From assembly GCA_022823605.1 (NCBI GenBank), contig JAJEHS010000008.1:186001-250000 (forward strand): a stretch of DNA of 64,000 nt. The letters run 5' to 3'. The notes under the pieces are model-generated. The model saw nothing but the letters and a program-made list of their open reading frames with translations, was not told the DNA's origin and did no database searches. This DNA comes from Paracoccaceae bacterium (lineage in GTDB: Bacteria; Pseudomonadota; Alphaproteobacteria; Rhodobacterales; Rhodobacteraceae). Positions 54,676-63,970 of the stretch are shown one piece after another (the first letter of the stretch is position 1; each line of letters starts with the position of its first letter). A program made the translations under genes and the position numbers.

Positions 54676-56196
54676 ATGAAAAAACAGGTCGCCTTATGTA
54701 TCCTTGATGGTTGGGGGTTGAGATCGGATGTTGAAGGAAATGCCGTGGCCCTAGCCAAAACCCCGAATTTTGATCGCCTGATGTCCCAATGTCCCAATTC
54801 CAAACTGGTAACACATGGTGAAGCGGTTGGATTGCCACCGGGAAGCATTGGCAATTCCGAGGTTGGGCATCTTCATATTGGCGCAGGTCGTGTCATACCG
54901 ATGGAGGTTCAGAGAATCAATCAGGCCATCAAGATGGGAGAGTTCGAGTTGATGGAACCCTTGGTCAATCTGGCCAGGACCACAAGGAAAACAGGCAATA
55001 CGGTACATGTCATCGGGATTGTATCCGATGTTGGGGTGCATGGGCTGAACCGTCATCTGGTGTCTTCGGTCAAATCACTTGCCGCTTATGATGTCAAGAT
55101 TAAGGTTCACGCCATTACGGATGGCCGGGATGCTCCACCAGGTAATGCTGGTCAGGACATCAAGCGTCTGCTTGAGGGAATTGAGGGTTTGGCCGAACTT
55201 GCAACCATATCGGGGCGGTATTTTGCGATGGACAGGGATAATCGCTGGGAACGAATAAAGAAAGCCTGGGATGTCATTATGATGGGCCAGGGATTTCGTT
55301 CATCTTCTGGCCAGGAATGTATTGAAGAATCATTTGCCAGAGGTGAGACGGATGAATTCATCCAACCTACCTGCATAGGGAATTATATGGGAATGAAAGA
55401 GGGCGATGGGGTGTTTTTCGTTAATTTTCGTTCTGACCGTATGCGAGAATTGTCAGCTTCCTTGGCCAATCCGAATTTTGAGGAATTTGAAGTCACAGAT
55501 AGGTCTGCCATCTCCCATGCAGTTTCAATGGCCAACTATTTCACACCCCCCAGGGATTGGATTGAACCGCTTTTCAAGAAAACTGTGATCAAAAATACCT
55601 TGGGTGAATGGGTGGCAAAGCATGACCTGACCCAGATGAGAATTGCCGAGACCGAAAAGTTTCCACATGTCACCTTCTTTTTGAATGGTGGCAAGGAAGC
55701 CATGGAGGAAGGAGAAAATCGTTTCATGCCCAACAGTCCCAAGGTTGCAACTTATGATCTTGAACCGGAAATGTCAGTCAGGGAAGTTGTCGGGGGATTC
55801 AAGGAGGCAGTAAACAAGGGTTTTGACTTGATCGTAGTGAATATTGCAAATCCTGACATGGTTGGACATACGGGGAGTTTAGCTGCGGCCATCAAGGCGT
55901 GTGAAGCAACCGATGAGGCACTTGGCATTATAGCAGAGGAAATCTTGGCGGTTTGTGGTGAACTCATTGTAACAGCCGATCATGGGAATTGTGAAATGAT
56001 GATCGACGAGGAAACTGGTGGAGTTCATACGGCACATACGACAAATCCTGTTCCGGTCATTCTGGTATCACCCAACAAATCATTCAAATTGAGGGATGGT
56101 GGCAGTTTGATAGATCTTGCTCCAACTTTGCTGGATTTGCTGTGTTTGAACAAACCGGAGCAAATGACAGGTAATACCCTGATATGCGATGTTTAA
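54676..56196 (+). CDS. gpmI: 2,3-bisphosphoglycerate-independent phosphoglycerate mutase
   Basis: A 506-aa two-metal enzyme interconverting 3- and 2-phosphoglycerate. Landmarks: LCILDGWGLRSDVEGNAV, the catalytic-Ser motif GNSEVGHLHIGAGRV, HAITDGRDAPPGN, FVNFRSDRMRELSA, and late metal-binding ANPDMVGHTG and TADHGNCEMM. Length normal. Start ATG at 54676. Followed by ctpA. Confidence 0.96.
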   Translation: MKKQVALCILDGWGLRSDVEGNAVALAKTPNFDRLMSQCPNSKLVTHGEAVGLPPGSIGNSEVGHLHIGAGRVIPMEVQRINQAIKMGEFELMEPLVNLARTTRKTGNTVHVIGIVSDVGVHGLNRHLVSSVKSLAAYDVKIKVHAITDGRDAPPGNAGQDIKRLLEGIEGLAELATISGRYFAMDRDNRWERIKKAWDVIMMGQGFRSSSGQECIEESFARGETDEFIQPTCIGNYMGMKEGDGVFFVNFRSDRMRELSASLANPNFEEFEVTDRSAISHAVSMANYFTPPRDWIEPLFKKTVIKNTLGEWVAKHDLTQMRIAETEKFPHVTFFLNGGKEAMEEGENRFMPNSPKVATYDLEPEMSVREVVGGFKEAVNKGFDLIVVNIANPDMVGHTGSLAAAIKACEATDEALGIIAEEILAVCGELIVTADHGNCEMMIDEETGGVHTAHTTNPVPVILVSPNKSFKLRDGGSLIDLAPTLLDLLCLNKPEQMTGNTLICDV

Positions 56197-56331
56197 ACAG
56201 GTTGATGTAACGAGTTGTGCGTGTTGTGATAAAAAATATTTTAATTGAACCTTATGAAAAGAGAATTATATTTTTCTTGGAAACAAATAGACCTGTATTT
56301 TCACGTAGTTTTCCGAATAGTTAGGACGATC

Positions 56332-57699
56332 ATGATTAGATTGCGATTACCCAAATTCCCTTTAATGGCTGGAATTTTCCTTGTTTTGATGCCTCTTCAA
56401 CCAATGTGGGCAGAGTCAAACGATGAAGAGGAATTCAATATTTATGAAAAAATTGGGCTTATTTCCGAAACGCTAAGCAGGATCGATAATTCTTATGTCG
56501 AGGAAGTGGATAAGTCCGAATTGATTCAGGCGGCACTTGATGGCATGTTAAGTTCTCTTGATCCTCATTCGGGTTATATCAGTCCGGAAGAAATGATGGA
56601 AATGGAGGAGAGAACCTCGGGGGAATTCGGAGGATTGGGTATACAGGTAACAACTGAAAGCGGTTATGTGAAGGTCATTTCTCCAATAGATGACACACCC
56701 GCCTTCGAGGCCGGTATACAAGCTGGAGATTATATAATAGAAATCGAAGGCAAGACTGTTTTGGAAATGGATCTGCAGGAAGCGGTTGACAGAATGAGGG
56801 GACCTCCCGGGGAGGATATTACCATTACAATCCTGAGGGAGAATGTAGATAACCCATTCGAGGTTACAATTACCCGTGATATTATCCAGATCGAAGCCGC
56901 TGAGGTCAGACGAATAGGGGATGTGATCATTGCAAGGGTAAAGACCTTCAGTAATCAGGCCATTCCAAATCTTGAGGAGGGTATTGAGGAAGTAGTTGCC
57001 GAATATGGAGATATCCATGATTTTTCAGGCTTGGTAATTGATTTACGAAACAACCCCGGCGGGTTGCTTCAAAGTGCTGTAGGGGTTACCGATCTTTTTC
57101 TTGATGAAGGTGATATTGTCTCAATCAGAAGAAGGGACGACCAGGCCGATACCTTTAAAGCCGGGGATTACTATGAAGGTGATATTTCACATGGCATCCC
57201 GATTGTAGTCCTCATCAACAGTGGGTCGGCCTCGGCCTCGGAAATAGTCGCAGGTGCCTTGCAGGACAATGAAAGGGCTGCTGTAATAGGCACTCAAAGT
57301 TTTGGCAAGGGATCTGTTCAAACCCTGATTGACCTTGACAGTGAGAAGGGTGTGGACTCCTCAAGCGAACGGAAGTTTGGCGGCTTGAGAATGACTACGG
57401 CAAAATATTATACCCCATCAGGAAAATCCATACAGGGTAATGGCATAACCCCGGATATTTTGCTGGAATGGCAATATGTCGAAGTTGAAGAGGAAGAAGA
57501 AGATTCAAGGTATTTATTTTCGGAGGCCAAGTATGATAACAGCCTTGAAAATGACGGTATTCCCATCAATGAGGAAGAGCAGGAAGAGGTGGCCCAACTG
57601 AATGAAGCTTTGGAAGAATTGAGAAGGACGGATAACCAGCTTGGTTATGCGATTGACCTTATTCACGGCTTCAAGGCCTTGGGATCAGGAAAATTCTAA
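56332..57699 (+). CDS. ctpA: Carboxyl-terminal processing peptidase (S41 family)
   Basis: A 455-aa periplasmic protease. ATG at 56332 is preferred: AGGA five bases upstream and a signal peptide ending PLQPMWA|ESN; an upstream ATG at 56254 adds residues that do not resemble a signal. PDZ domain around residues 90-170 (EFGGLGIQVTTESGYV, VISPIDDTPAFEAGIQAGD), then S41: LRNNPGGLL, SGSASASEIVAGAL with catalytic Ser and FGKGSVQT with Lys. In many relatives envC lies between gpmI and ctpA; here it does not. The 3' end overlaps the extended frame of rppH. Confidence 0.93.
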   Translation: MIRLRLPKFPLMAGIFLVLMPLQPMWAESNDEEEFNIYEKIGLISETLSRIDNSYVEEVDKSELIQAALDGMLSSLDPHSGYISPEEMMEMEERTSGEFGGLGIQVTTESGYVKVISPIDDTPAFEAGIQAGDYIIEIEGKTVLEMDLQEAVDRMRGPPGEDITITILRENVDNPFEVTITRDIIQIEAAEVRRIGDVIIARVKTFSNQAIPNLEEGIEEVVAEYGDIHDFSGLVIDLRNNPGGLLQSAVGVTDLFLDEGDIVSIRRRDDQADTFKAGDYYEGDISHGIPIVVLINSGSASASEIVAGALQDNERAAVIGTQSFGKGSVQTLIDLDSEKGVDSSSERKFGGLRMTTAKYYTPSGKSIQGNGITPDILLEWQYVEVEEEEEDSRYLFSEAKYDNSLENDGIPINEEEQEEVAQLNEALEELRRTDNQLGYAIDLIHGFKALGSGKF

Positions 57700-57736
57700 G
57701 TTCCAGGCTCGAAATAGCTCCAGTTTGAGAGGAACA

Positions 57737-58225
57737 TTGTACCTTGAGGATGTAGAAGACCTTCCCTATAGGAAATGTGTCGGTATCGTCTTGCTCAATT
57801 GCGATAATCTGGTATTTGCTGGTCAACGCATTGATGGAATTGATGATGCATGGCAAATGCCCCAAGGTGGTATTGACGAGGGGGAAAACAACCATTCAGC
57901 AGCACTCAGGGAATTGGAGGAAGAAACGGGAATTTCCTCTGATCTGGTTAAATTTGTTGCGGAAACCAAAGGCACCTATATGTATGATTTGCCCATTGAG
58001 ATGATTCCGAATCTTTGGGGCGGAAAATATCGGGGCCAAGAACAAAAATGGTTTCTATTTGATTTTATTGGCAATGACAGCCAAATAAACATCAATACTT
58101 CCCATCCCGAGTTTTCAAATTGGCAATGGATGAAAACAGGCCAACTGGTTAAAAAAATAGTACCATTCAAACGGTTGGTATATAAAAGCATTTTCAATGA
58201 GTTTCATGAGCATATGAATTATTGA
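57737..58225 (+). CDS. rppH: RNA pyrophosphohydrolase (Nudix)
   Basis: Removes pyrophosphate from 5'-triphosphate RNA ends. Landmarks: YRKCVGIVLLN, WQMPQGGIDEGE (Nudix), AALRELEEETGI, and MYDLPIEMIPNLWGGKYRGQEQKWF. A longer frame from 57641 overlaps ctpA by 59 bases; TTG at 57737 (with GAGAGGA just upstream) gives 162 aa, the usual length, so it is chosen. Nothing else supports the longer start. Confidence 0.9.
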   Translation: MYLEDVEDLPYRKCVGIVLLNCDNLVFAGQRIDGIDDAWQMPQGGIDEGENNHSAALRELEEETGISSDLVKFVAETKGTYMYDLPIEMIPNLWGGKYRGQEQKWFLFDFIGNDSQININTSHPEFSNWQWMKTGQLVKKIVPFKRLVYKSIFNEFHEHMNY

Positions 58226-58279
58226 AAACCTAATCCATCAACCAGAAATCAAGAACAATTTCAAAATAGATTTAAAGAT

Positions 58280-59155
58280 TTGATTAAAACCGGCAGAAAA
58301 ATCGATACCAAAACACTCGGTCTGGATTTGGGTGTAAATTTTGTTCGTTTTCTGACGGGCAAGGAGCATCTTCACTACGGAATTTGGAAAGAGGGTATTG
58401 AAGTTTGTGCCGGCAACCTTTTGCAGGCTCAGGAACTGTATACAGAAAGGCTCATTTCCCATTTACCGGATGGTGAACATCTGAGCATACTTGATGTTGG
58501 AGGTGGAGCCGGTGAGACGGCCCTGACCCTAAGCAAATTTGGACACAACCTTGAAATAGTTGTGCCCAGCCCTCCCCTGGCAAAAAGGTGTGAGGCCAAA
58601 ATGGGTCAAGGCACACCGGTACATAACCTCGGTTTTGAAGAGTATGAGACAAATCGGCAATTTGATGTTTGCCTGTTTTCCGAAAGTTTTCAATACATTC
58701 CCCTTGAGGTTTCGCTCAGGAAAGCTCGAAAGGTAACCCGGCAGGGAGGCTTGATTTTGATTTCAGATTGCTTTCGAACGCCCGAGGGACAACAAATGAA
58801 GCTAAAATATCGTCCGGTGGGTGGAGGACATGCCATTACAAGGTTTCATGAGGAAGTCGAGAAGGCCGGATTGGAGATCGCATTCATGGATGATATTACC
58901 GACAAGGTAGCACCTTCCATTGATTTGGAGTCGGAATTAAACAAATTTATTGGCAGTTCGATTTTCAGGATTGATCGCGAGTTGAAGGACAAGAACCCAC
59001 TTATCAGGGGTACAATGGCCACCATTTTCAGACTATTGACCAGGGATAAATCCCGCGACAAGCTCAAGGAAAGGCTTGAAGGACATCTGAGGAACAAGGT
59101 TGAGTTTTGTAAATACAATTGTTACCTGATGATTGGCATGGTCAATCCCCAATAA
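58280..59155 (+). CDS. SAM-dependent methyltransferase (class I)
   Basis: A 291-aa methyltransferase. SAM motif ILDVGGGAGETALTLS, with motif post-I EIVVPSPPLA. The start TTG at 58280 is weakly supported. The N-terminal segment HYGIWKEGIEVCAGNLLQAQ resembles small-molecule or lipid (coclaurine-type/MMT-like) methyltransferases. The substrate cannot be set; it sits between rppH and an aminotransferase on the same strand. Confidence 0.8.
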   Translation: MIKTGRKIDTKTLGLDLGVNFVRFLTGKEHLHYGIWKEGIEVCAGNLLQAQELYTERLISHLPDGEHLSILDVGGGAGETALTLSKFGHNLEIVVPSPPLAKRCEAKMGQGTPVHNLGFEEYETNRQFDVCLFSESFQYIPLEVSLRKARKVTRQGGLILISDCFRTPEGQQMKLKYRPVGGGHAITRFHEEVEKAGLEIAFMDDITDKVAPSIDLESELNKFIGSSIFRIDRELKDKNPLIRGTMATIFRLLTRDKSRDKLKERLEGHLRNKVEFCKYNCYLMIGMVNPQ

Positions 59156-59205
59156 TGGGTTTGATGGTGATTGATCTTTCTGTCCATCAAATTTAGGAGA
59201 CATAC

Positions 59206-60393
59206 TTGCAAATCAATCAAAATATCAGTTCGGTAAGGGTATCCGGGACAATTAAGCTTGCCCAACGGGCAAAGGATATGATTGCCGAGGGGAAAAACGT
59301 AATCGATCTGACCGAGGGGCAACCGCATTACAATACTCCGGCTCATATAATTGAGGCTGCATATACCGGAGCCCTGGAAGGAAAAACCAGGTATACAGCC
59401 GTTGCCGGGACACCACATTTACGGAAGTTGATTGCCGATCACATCAACAAACTGAATGGAACCGATTACCAATTGGATAATATCGTCGTTGGTTGTGGTG
59501 GCAAGCAACTGATATTCAATGCCTTGATGGTTTCACTTGAGCAAGGTGATGAAGTCATTATTCCTGCACCCTATTGGGTAAGTTATCCCGAGATTGTCAA
59601 GATAGCCCGGGGAACTCCAATACTGGTTCAATGTCCAGAGGTGGCTGGTTTCAAAATAACTGCACAACAACTCGAATCCACCATTACGAACAATACCAGA
59701 TGGTTGATTCTGAATTCACCAGGGAACCCGACGGGAGCGGTATATGTACGATCCGAACTGGAAGAAATCGCTACAATCCTTAGAAAACACCAACGAGTAG
59801 CGATTTTATGTGATGATATTTATGAAGCCATAATTTATGATGATGCAGAGTTTAACAGCCTGACCAAGGTTGCTCCCGACTTGATCCCCAGAACCCTGAC
59901 TGTCAGTGGCCTGTCAAAATCATATGCCATGACAGGTTGGCGGATTGGTTATTGTGCTGGAGAAAGTGACTTCATTGGACAAATGATCAAGCTTCAGGGA
60001 CAATCCACGACCAACGCCTCATCGATAAGTCAGGTTGGAGCAGTTGCTGCCCTGGAAGGTTCTCAGGAGTTCCTCAAGGATTGGTTACACGATTATACCA
60101 AGGCAAGAGATCTTGTTTGCAGCAAATTGTCACAATCCCCATATCTGGATATTTATAAACCAGAGGGAGCCTTTTACCTTTTCGTAGGATGTCGGAAACT
60201 GTTTGGAACTGGTGAATTGTCCAATGATCACGACGTTTGCAATTATTTGTTGGAAAATGCCCATGTTGCTGTGATACCTGGAAGCGAATTCGGTAGTCAG
60301 GGTTATTTTCGTCTGTGTTTTGCCAAGCAGGAAGAGTTGTTGAATGAGGCTATCGACAATATTTTGCAAGCAATTTCAGTTCTGTCTCATTGA
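59206..60393 (+). CDS. Class I/II aminotransferase, aspartate aminotransferase type
   Basis: A 395-aa PLP enzyme. Landmarks: VIDLTEGQPHYNTPAHI, YTAVAGTPHLRKLIA, INSPGNPTG-like LILNSPGNPTGAVY, SGLSKSYAMTGWRIGY with PLP lysine, and the Arg near YFRLCFAKQEE. TTG start at 59206 with AGGAG seven bases upstream. The family is bacterial AspAT subgroup I gamma; it could also act on other dicarboxylic or aromatic amino acids. Confidence 0.88.
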   Translation: MQINQNISSVRVSGTIKLAQRAKDMIAEGKNVIDLTEGQPHYNTPAHIIEAAYTGALEGKTRYTAVAGTPHLRKLIADHINKLNGTDYQLDNIVVGCGGKQLIFNALMVSLEQGDEVIIPAPYWVSYPEIVKIARGTPILVQCPEVAGFKITAQQLESTITNNTRWLILNSPGNPTGAVYVRSELEEIATILRKHQRVAILCDDIYEAIIYDDAEFNSLTKVAPDLIPRTLTVSGLSKSYAMTGWRIGYCAGESDFIGQMIKLQGQSTTNASSISQVGAVAALEGSQEFLKDWLHDYTKARDLVCSKLSQSPYLDIYKPEGAFYLFVGCRKLFGTGELSNDHDVCNYLLENAHVAVIPGSEFGSQGYFRLCFAKQEELLNEAIDNILQAISVLSH

Positions 60394-60458
60394 TGATCCC
60401 TTCCAATCCATCTTTTGGGTGAAGCCAAAAACAAAACGCCTATAAAACAGTCCAAGCA

Positions 60459-61508
60459 ATGAAAACTGAACTTCCAAATGTGATTATTGCCAATTTGCAC
60501 AGGAGGCATACCGGCGTTTCCTCTACTGTCAAGGACCTTATTCCCTATCAGGAGAAAACGATGGATGTCGGGATTGCGGACTGGGGAGATTTGAATCGAG
60601 GGCAAAGTAAATTCTCTATCCTATCCCTGATCATCAAGGGTTTTTCGAAACCCAATGGGATCGCCAGATATCGTGTCCTGCATGCCCGTCGGGCAATAGA
60701 CATGGTATTGGGAATCTTTCTGAGAGATTTTCTAGGGCAAAAATGGAAAATTGTTTTTACATCGGCAACCAATCACCATCATAGCAGAATGTTCCTCAAG
60801 CTACTGGGCAGGATGGATGCACTTATTGCTACTTCCAGCTTTACCTACAATTTTCTTGATCAGGACAAATTCTCGGCCGAAATCCATCATGGAATCGATA
60901 CGACAAGGTACTTTCCTGACCCGAAACAGTCCGAAGGCAAAAACTCCAGCGAAGGAGACTGGATAGGATGTGTAGGTAGGGTTCGCCACGCAAAGGGGGT
61001 TGACCTGTTTGTAGATACGATGCTGAAAGTCTTGCCTGAACAAAAGAATTATAAAGCAAACATTATCGGGTTATGCAAACCAAGGGATGAAAAATTCAAG
61101 CAACATCTACTCACGATTATCGAACGGGCAGACCTGCATGACAGGATAGTTTTTTCAGGGGAGAAAGGTACCGAAGGAATGGATGAACTCTACCGATCCA
61201 TGGTACTTTGCATCGCCTGTTCCAGATCGGAGGGTTTTGGATTGGTACCCTTCGAGGCACTTGCTACAGGAACTCCGGTTGTTACATCAATGACCGGTGC
61301 ATGGCCCATATTGATTGGCAAGGACATTGGCAGGGTTATTGAGATTGACAATTCGGAGGAAATGGTCAAAGCCACCAAAGAGTTGCTATCAAATCGGAAA
61401 CTGCGGGAAAACATGAGCAGGAAAGCTCGTGAACAGTCGGTTTCAAAGTTTCACATCAGTAAGGAAGCACAGGGGATAAACAAGGTATATACCTCTCTTT
61501 TGTATTGA
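60459..61508 (+). CDS. Glycosyltransferase family 4/1 protein
   Basis: A 349-aa GT-B glycosyltransferase. The C-terminal domain has VGRVRHAKGVDLFVDTML, HIG-type donor site ACSRSEGFGLVPFEALATGTPVV (E-x7-E motif). N-terminal acceptor domain starts NVIIANLHRRHTGVSSTV. Possibly lipopolysaccharide core assembly. Convergent with the YdeI-like gene. Confidence 0.87.
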   Translation: MKTELPNVIIANLHRRHTGVSSTVKDLIPYQEKTMDVGIADWGDLNRGQSKFSILSLIIKGFSKPNGIARYRVLHARRAIDMVLGIFLRDFLGQKWKIVFTSATNHHHSRMFLKLLGRMDALIATSSFTYNFLDQDKFSAEIHHGIDTTRYFPDPKQSEGKNSSEGDWIGCVGRVRHAKGVDLFVDTMLKVLPEQKNYKANIIGLCKPRDEKFKQHLLTIIERADLHDRIVFSGEKGTEGMDELYRSMVLCIACSRSEGFGLVPFEALATGTPVVTSMTGAWPILIGKDIGRVIEIDNSEEMVKATKELLSNRKLRENMSRKAREQSVSKFHISKEAQGINKVYTSLLY

Positions 61509-61515
61509 GAAACCA

Positions 61516-62055
61516 TTAACGGTCCAGCATTCCCTTCCCCGCGATAATCCTTGATCTGTACTTGGCAATTCTTCTGGCTCTGGTCGTTGATTGCTTGGCT
61601 TGTGAAAAATACAAAATGTATCCTCGTTGACGCCCCGGTGTCAAACGATCAAAAGCTCCTTTCAATTCAAGATCACTTGTAAAGCGTTCACACAACTCCT
61701 GAGGATAATTGAGGTGGGTTGACAGTTCCACCTTGCGACCAGCCTTTTCGTTTTCAATGGATTGTTCAACGAAAGATTTGATCCAGCGGGTCATGGCAAG
61801 GACCTCCTGGGGACTTGTAAACCTCATCCTGTAGCCTGACTGGGAATTGGGTCCCTGAACCTCAAGCAGTTCCTCGGGATCCTTCAACAATACGCCCTTG
61901 AAGAACAGGAGAGCAAGGAAATCCCTCATATTCTGGATGATGCAAATATTCCTACCTTGATGAGTAAAACATGGTTTGTTCCATTTGATTTCCTCTTCAA
62001 GCCCACATTCAAGCAGGATTTTTCTCAACAGTGCCGTTTCCTCCAACCTGGACAT
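61516..62055 (-). CDS. YdeI/OmpD-associated-like (DUF1801) protein
   Basis: A 179-aa cytoplasmic protein. N-terminal DUF1801: EEEIKWNKPCFTHQGRNICII, FLALLFFKGVLLKD; C-terminal YdeI segment LTPGRQRGYILYFSQAKQSTTRARRI. Function of the family is uncertain (linked with bacteriocin/polymyxin tolerance in enteric relatives). The stop is 8 bases after that of the convergent glycosyltransferase gene. Confidence 0.85.
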   Translation of the reverse strand: MSRLEETALLRKILLECGLEEEIKWNKPCFTHQGRNICIIQNMRDFLALLFFKGVLLKDPEELLEVQGPNSQSGYRMRFTSPQEVLAMTRWIKSFVEQSIENEKAGRKVELSTHLNYPQELCERFTSDLELKGAFDRLTPGRQRGYILYFSQAKQSTTRARRIAKYRSRIIAGKGMLDR

Positions 62056-62082
62056 CTGTTCTTTTAGGAATACACCCTTTCG

Positions 62083-62559
62083 TTAGGCCAGCATTTCCTC
62101 AATGAGTTTCATTCCGGCACTCCAACCTTTCCCCATGTCCTCCTTGGCGTTCTCAAAACAGGCCAGTTCTGCTTCATTTGCTTCATGGGGTACCCAGGTC
62201 AGAACTTGTGTTGTCACTCCATCGGATTCTTCAAGGGTCATGGTTGAATGCATTGTTCTTGGCCAGTTGTTGGGCATAGCCATGATGTTCCAGTTCGCAT
62301 CCGTGGTTGAATGAAGCCAGACAAGTTTCTCGGGAGGAACGATTTCCAGATACTCACCACTTTGGTACATGGAATTATCTCCCCATTTCATTTCACAATA
62401 CCAGAACCCGTTTGCCCTGAGATCAAGCTTGTGAATGATTGTTTCAACATTTGGCCCGAACCAGTGGGACAGCATTTCGGGTTGAGTCCAGGCCTTCCAG
62501 ACCTGTTCACGTGGTTTGCTGAACTTATGCTCGAAAATATATGTTGGTAACTTGCTCAT
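62083..62559 (-). CDS. SRPBCC (AHSA1/START-like) domain protein
   Basis: A 158-aa protein of the Aha1-like START fold. Recognised by FEHKFSKPREQVWKAWTQPE, LSHWFGPN and the C-terminal AKEDMGKGWSAGMKLIEEML. Cytoplasmic ligand-binding or activator-type domain of unknown ligand. It precedes the YdeI-like gene on the same strand by 27 bases, so they are probably cotranscribed; this pairing is frequent. Confidence 0.87.
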   Translation of the reverse strand: MSKLPTYIFEHKFSKPREQVWKAWTQPEMLSHWFGPNVETIIHKLDLRANGFWYCEMKWGDNSMYQSGEYLEIVPPEKLVWLHSTTDANWNIMAMPNNWPRTMHSTMTLEESDGVTTQVLTWVPHEANEAELACFENAKEDMGKGWSAGMKLIEEMLA

Positions 62560-62771
62560 GGGCTTGGGTCCTTTCGTTTTAGGAATGTATCTGATTGATA
62601 ATTCAATGGGTCAATACCTGATGTAATTCACATCACCAATTAACTAGATCAAGATTATAAAGTATCGTTGAGGAAAACAAAATAGAATTGCAAAATGTAT
62701 TTTTCCAGAAAACTTTGTTGCAACCCGATCCATTGCAACATCTCGCAATCACTATGGTCCTAAGGAGTTTG

Positions 62772-63866
62772 TTATTTATCTGCCTTGGCTTTCTGACTAA
62801 CAGCCTCTGAAATGGCATTTTCAGGTGAGAATTTATGGGGAATAAGGTTGTTTCCATTCAGAATCAACTCTGCCATTACCTCAGCTATTTTGGGTGCCAA
62901 ACCAAACCCTATCTTGAATCCGCCATTGGCCAGGAAGGTATTTTTCCTGGTTGGGTGCGCACCAAGTACAGGAGCTCTCGTTACTGATCTGGGACGATCA
63001 TGGGCCCATTTTTCAACAATTCTGGAATTTGCGACTTCGGGTACCAATTCAATAGCCTTGGAATATAGCTCATTAAGCCTGTAGTCGGTCTTGTAGGGAT
63101 TCGTGAAATATCTCTCGGTTGTAGAACCAACAGCAGTCAATCCATTTGGTTGGGGAACTAAATTGATACCTCCACCTGTAATTATGGGTTGGTCTGATGC
63201 ATCGTAGTCTATCAACATGGCTTGGCCCTTTTCATGGGCAACCAATGGAAGACCGAGCTCGTTGCTGAGGGAAGTTAATCCGGCTGTACCTGTTGCAAGG
63301 ACACGGTATTCGCACCTCGTTTCTTCCTGTCCGTTTAGGATCATCAAAGGTACATTGTTGTTGATCAGTGCCTTGCGAAGAGATTTGATGGCCATTCTGG
63401 GGTTAATCCGTGCAGACAGGTTATCGGCTATCAACCAGCCGATTGGGCTTTTCGGCTTCCATCCGGCACAATCAACTGCACGTACAATTTTCCACTCGGC
63501 CTGTCTTTTCCAATTATTTTGAGCCTCATCAGATCGCAATTTGGCAAGTTCATAACCCTTTTCATCCATGATGGGTTGAAGGCGGCCACACCTGCAATAG
63601 TGTGGATATATATCACTGGTAAAATACACCTCCTTCCACCAGTCTTCAGCCATGAGCAAGCTGTCAAATTGAAACTGCTTTTTTGCCTCCCAGGGTTCTG
63701 GGACGTGGGGAGTCAAGGCACCAACTAGGCCATAGCTGGATGATCTTTGATAATGCTGATGATCGACGACACTAACTCGGGCTCCTCGCTTTGAACATTC
63801 CCAGGCAATTGAAAGCCCAAAGACTCCCATACCCACAATTTCCAGATCAAAAATTCCATTACTCAC
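62772..63866 (-). CDS. FAD-dependent oxidoreductase (DadA/ThiO type)
   Basis: A 364-aa amine/amino acid oxidase-like flavoprotein. N-terminal dinucleotide fold DLEIVGMGVFGLSIAWECSKRG ending in the acidic VVDHQ. The C-terminus LANGGFKIGFGLAPKIAEVMAELI closes the FAD site. It could be a glycine oxidase (ThiO) or D-amino acid dehydrogenase. No other thiamine gene is visible. The 212-base gap before the SRPBCC gene holds nothing identified. Confidence 0.82.
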   Translation of the reverse strand: MSNGIFDLEIVGMGVFGLSIAWECSKRGARVSVVDHQHYQRSSSYGLVGALTPHVPEPWEAKKQFQFDSLLMAEDWWKEVYFTSDIYPHYCRCGRLQPIMDEKGYELAKLRSDEAQNNWKRQAEWKIVRAVDCAGWKPKSPIGWLIADNLSARINPRMAIKSLRKALINNNVPLMILNGQEETRCEYRVLATGTAGLTSLSNELGLPLVAHEKGQAMLIDYDASDQPIITGGGINLVPQPNGLTAVGSTTERYFTNPYKTDYRLNELYSKAIELVPEVANSRIVEKWAHDRPRSVTRAPVLGAHPTRKNTFLANGGFKIGFGLAPKIAEVMAELILNGNNLIPHKFSPENAISEAVSQKAKADK

Positions 63867-63970
63867 TGAAATTGGACAACTCCCGCTTGATCATTTTAAT
63901 GTAACTTCTTTGTAGTATTTGATAGAAACGATTGTAGAATAAAGGGAATTTGCCAAAAGAAAAGGTTACG

